Source: Lysobacteraceae bacterium
GTDB taxonomy: Bacteria > Pseudomonadota > Gammaproteobacteria > Xanthomonadales > Rhodanobacteraceae
Direction: 5' to 3'
Length of the DNA: 7,063 nucleotides
Assembly: GCA_018971925.1 (NCBI GenBank)
Contig: JAGWZT010000097.1
Location: forward strand, 1-7,063
A program made the position numbers and the translations under genes. Positions 6,173 through 7,063 of this stretch are shown here, one piece after another. Each line of letters starts with the position of its first letter. Positions within the stretch are counted from its first letter, which is position 1. The notes under the pieces are model-generated. The model was not told the DNA's origin. It saw nothing but the letters and a program-made list of their open reading frames with translations, and searched no databases.

Positions 6173-6522
6173 TTGCCGAACAGCTTCTTGAAGGCGTTGT
6201 CGCTGAAACCGACGCTGACGCGACCCTCGTCAACCATGACAGGCCGCCTGATCAACGCGGGATATTCCTTCAACAGCAAGGTCCATTCCGGTTCGCTGGA
6301 AGGGTTCTTGCGTTGCGGAAGCAGGTTGCGCCAGGTGGTGGAGGCCTTGTTGACCAGTTTTTCCCAGCCGCCGAGTTGCCGCGCCCAATCCTTCAGTGTC
6401 GCTGCAGGAACGGGGTCCGCGCGATAGTCGACGAACGTGTGCGCGACGCCGAAACGATCCAGCCAGTTGCGCGCCTTGCGACAGGTGTCGCAGGTGGAAA
6501 GGCCATACAAGATCGCACTCAT
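6169..6522 (-). CDS. ArsC/Spx-family reductase, YffB-like
   Basis: A 117-residue thioredoxin-fold protein of the ArsC/Spx superfamily, closest in look to E. coli YffB, which also neighbours dapE. Visible marks: ILYGLSTCDTCRKARNWLD (4-22) with Cys11 and Cys14 (YffB reads CDTIKKAR, so the second Cys is extra here), the FVDYRADP segment, LGGWEKLVNKASTTWRNL, the Arg-rich YPALIRRPVMV motif that follows the active-site loop in ArsC folds, and the C-terminal VGFSDNAFKKLF. Its length is normal for the family. The physiological substrate is not established; glutathione-dependent thiol reduction has been suggested for YffB, and true arsenate reductase activity should not be assumed. ATG 6522 overlaps the dapD stop (ATGA, 6519-6522), and its own stop overlaps the next gene's GTG, so it is coupled on both sides. 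Confidence 0.92.
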   Translation of the reverse strand: MSAILYGLSTCDTCRKARNWLDRFGVAHTFVDYRADPVPAATLKDWARQLGGWEKLVNKASTTWRNLLPQRKNPSSEPEWTLLLKEYPALIRRPVMVDEGRVSVGFSDNAFKKLFGK

Positions 6523-7063
6523 TCGCCGCTCCGCAGCAATTCGTTGATGGAGGTCTTGGCGCGCGTTTTGTCATCCACGCGCTTGACGATGATCGCCGCG
6601 TACAGGCTGTGCGAAGCGTCCGCGGCCGGCAACGTACCCGACACCACCACGCTTCCCGCGGGCACGCGCCCGTAGCTGATCGTCTTCGCGGCGCGATCAT
6701 AGATGCGGGTGGACTGGCCGAGGTACACACCCATCCCGAGTACGCTGCCATGCTCCACGATCACGCCTTCCACGACTTCCGAACGCGCGCCGATGAAACA
6801 GTCGTCCTCGATGATCGTCGGGCTAGCCTGCAGCGGTTCCAGCACGCCGCCGATCCCGACACCGCCAGACAAGTGCACGCGCGCGCCGATCTGCGCGCAC
6901 GACCCGACCGTGGCCCAGGTATCCACCATCGCGCCCGGGCCGACGTGCGCGCCAACGTTGACGTAGCTCGGCATCAGCACGGCGTCTTTCCCGACGAACG
7001 CGCCGCGACGCACCAGCGCTCCCGGCACCACGCGCGCGCCGGCATTGCGGAATGCCGTTTCTT
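6519..7063 (-). CDS. dapD: 2,3,4,5-tetrahydropyridine-2,6-dicarboxylate N-succinyltransferase, N-terminus cut by window edge
   Basis: DapD transfers succinyl from succinyl-CoA to tetrahydrodipicolinate, the step that commits this branch of diaminopimelate/lysine synthesis; DapE, in the same operon, later removes the succinyl group. About 180 C-terminal residues are visible of the usual ~274. The frame is open to the right edge (ETAFRNAGARVVPG before the in-frame GTG at 7031), so that GTG is internal. The protein is a left-handed beta-helix trimer, and hexapeptide repeats run through it. Near-invariant segments are VLMPSYVNVGA, MVDTWATVGSCAQIG, HLSGGVGIGGVLEPLQA, CFIGARSEVVEGVIVE, GQSTRIYDR, YGRVPAGSVVVSG and INELLR. 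The Asp of VDTW (codon 6921-6923) and the Glu of ARSE (6777-6779) are 48 residues apart, as are active-site Asp141 and Glu189 in E. coli. It is the most upstream visible gene of the operon. Confidence 0.97.
   Translation of the reverse strand, partial: ETAFRNAGARVVPGALVRRGAFVGKDAVLMPSYVNVGAHVGPGAMVDTWATVGSCAQIGARVHLSGGVGIGGVLEPLQASPTIIEDDCFIGARSEVVEGVIVEHGSVLGMGVYLGQSTRIYDRAAKTISYGRVPAGSVVVSGTLPAADASHSLYAAIIVKRVDDKTRAKTSINELLRSGE
6529..6532 (-). promoter_or_regulatory. Ribosome-binding site of the YffB-like gene, inside dapD
   Basis: The minus strand reads GGAG, six bases before ATG 6522, within the last codons of dapD. It supports the ATG that overlaps the dapD stop as the true start. Confidence 0.55.

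Noticed and set aside
5046..6233. 395-codon minus-strand open frame overlapping the VIT gene in another frame
   Set aside because: It is a low-complexity Arg/Ser/Gly-rich translation, while the competing frame gives a well-formed VIT protein with correct membrane segments and a coupled start.
1..7063. Defence system, phage, integron or other novel multi-gene system
   Set aside because: Every substantial frame is explained by a known family. There are no nucleases, toxin-antitoxin pairs, reverse transcriptases, transposases or repeat arrays.

Overview
This is a GC-rich, densely coding chromosomal window from a gammaproteobacterium. The best guess is Lysobacterales (Xanthomonadaceae or Rhodanobacteraceae). 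The reasons are the GC-rich codon use, the dapD / ArsC-Spx-like reductase / dapE gene set, the style of the acylase and DUF2233 proteins, and a GC hairpin repeat (CCCCGGACTTGATCCGGGG on one strand) that I recall as dispersed in such genomes. The genus cannot be read from the window, and no RNA gene, transposase, integrase or CRISPR array is visible.

Left part, plus strand (1-3136): a penicillin-acylase-family Ntn hydrolase cut by the left edge, then a DUF2233 phosphodiester-glycosidase-like protein with an N-terminal signal or lipoprotein segment. Both look like envelope hydrolases on the far side of the inner membrane, and they are close enough to share a transcript. A GC stem-loop at 3176-3201 may end it. 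A 221-bp gap follows, holding that hairpin and a short imperfect direct repeat. A small thioredoxin-fold redoxin with a CPFC motif (3358-3918) follows, with its own good ribosome-binding site.

Right part, minus strand (3929-7063): a lysine/peptidoglycan precursor operon read from the right edge, dapD (5' cut) - ArsC/Spx-like YffB-type reductase - ferritin-like/VIT1-CCC1 metal transporter - dapE. The first three genes overlap by 4 bp at each junction (ATGA, GTGA), which indicates translational coupling. dapE follows after 48 bp and may also have a weak promoter of its own. DapD and DapE perform the succinylase and desuccinylase steps of the diaminopimelate pathway. The reductase beside dapE is a familiar neighbour (yffB-dapE in E. 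coli), while the metal transporter between them looks like an insertion into that conserved pair.

Most of the window is ordinary housekeeping and envelope metabolism, and I see no convincing new multi-gene system. The points most worth checking are a hairpin repeat translated in frame inside the acylase and bracketed by that protein's only two visible cysteines, and the VIT-family transporter inside the dap operon, whose ferritin-like domain appears to have lost metal ligands.
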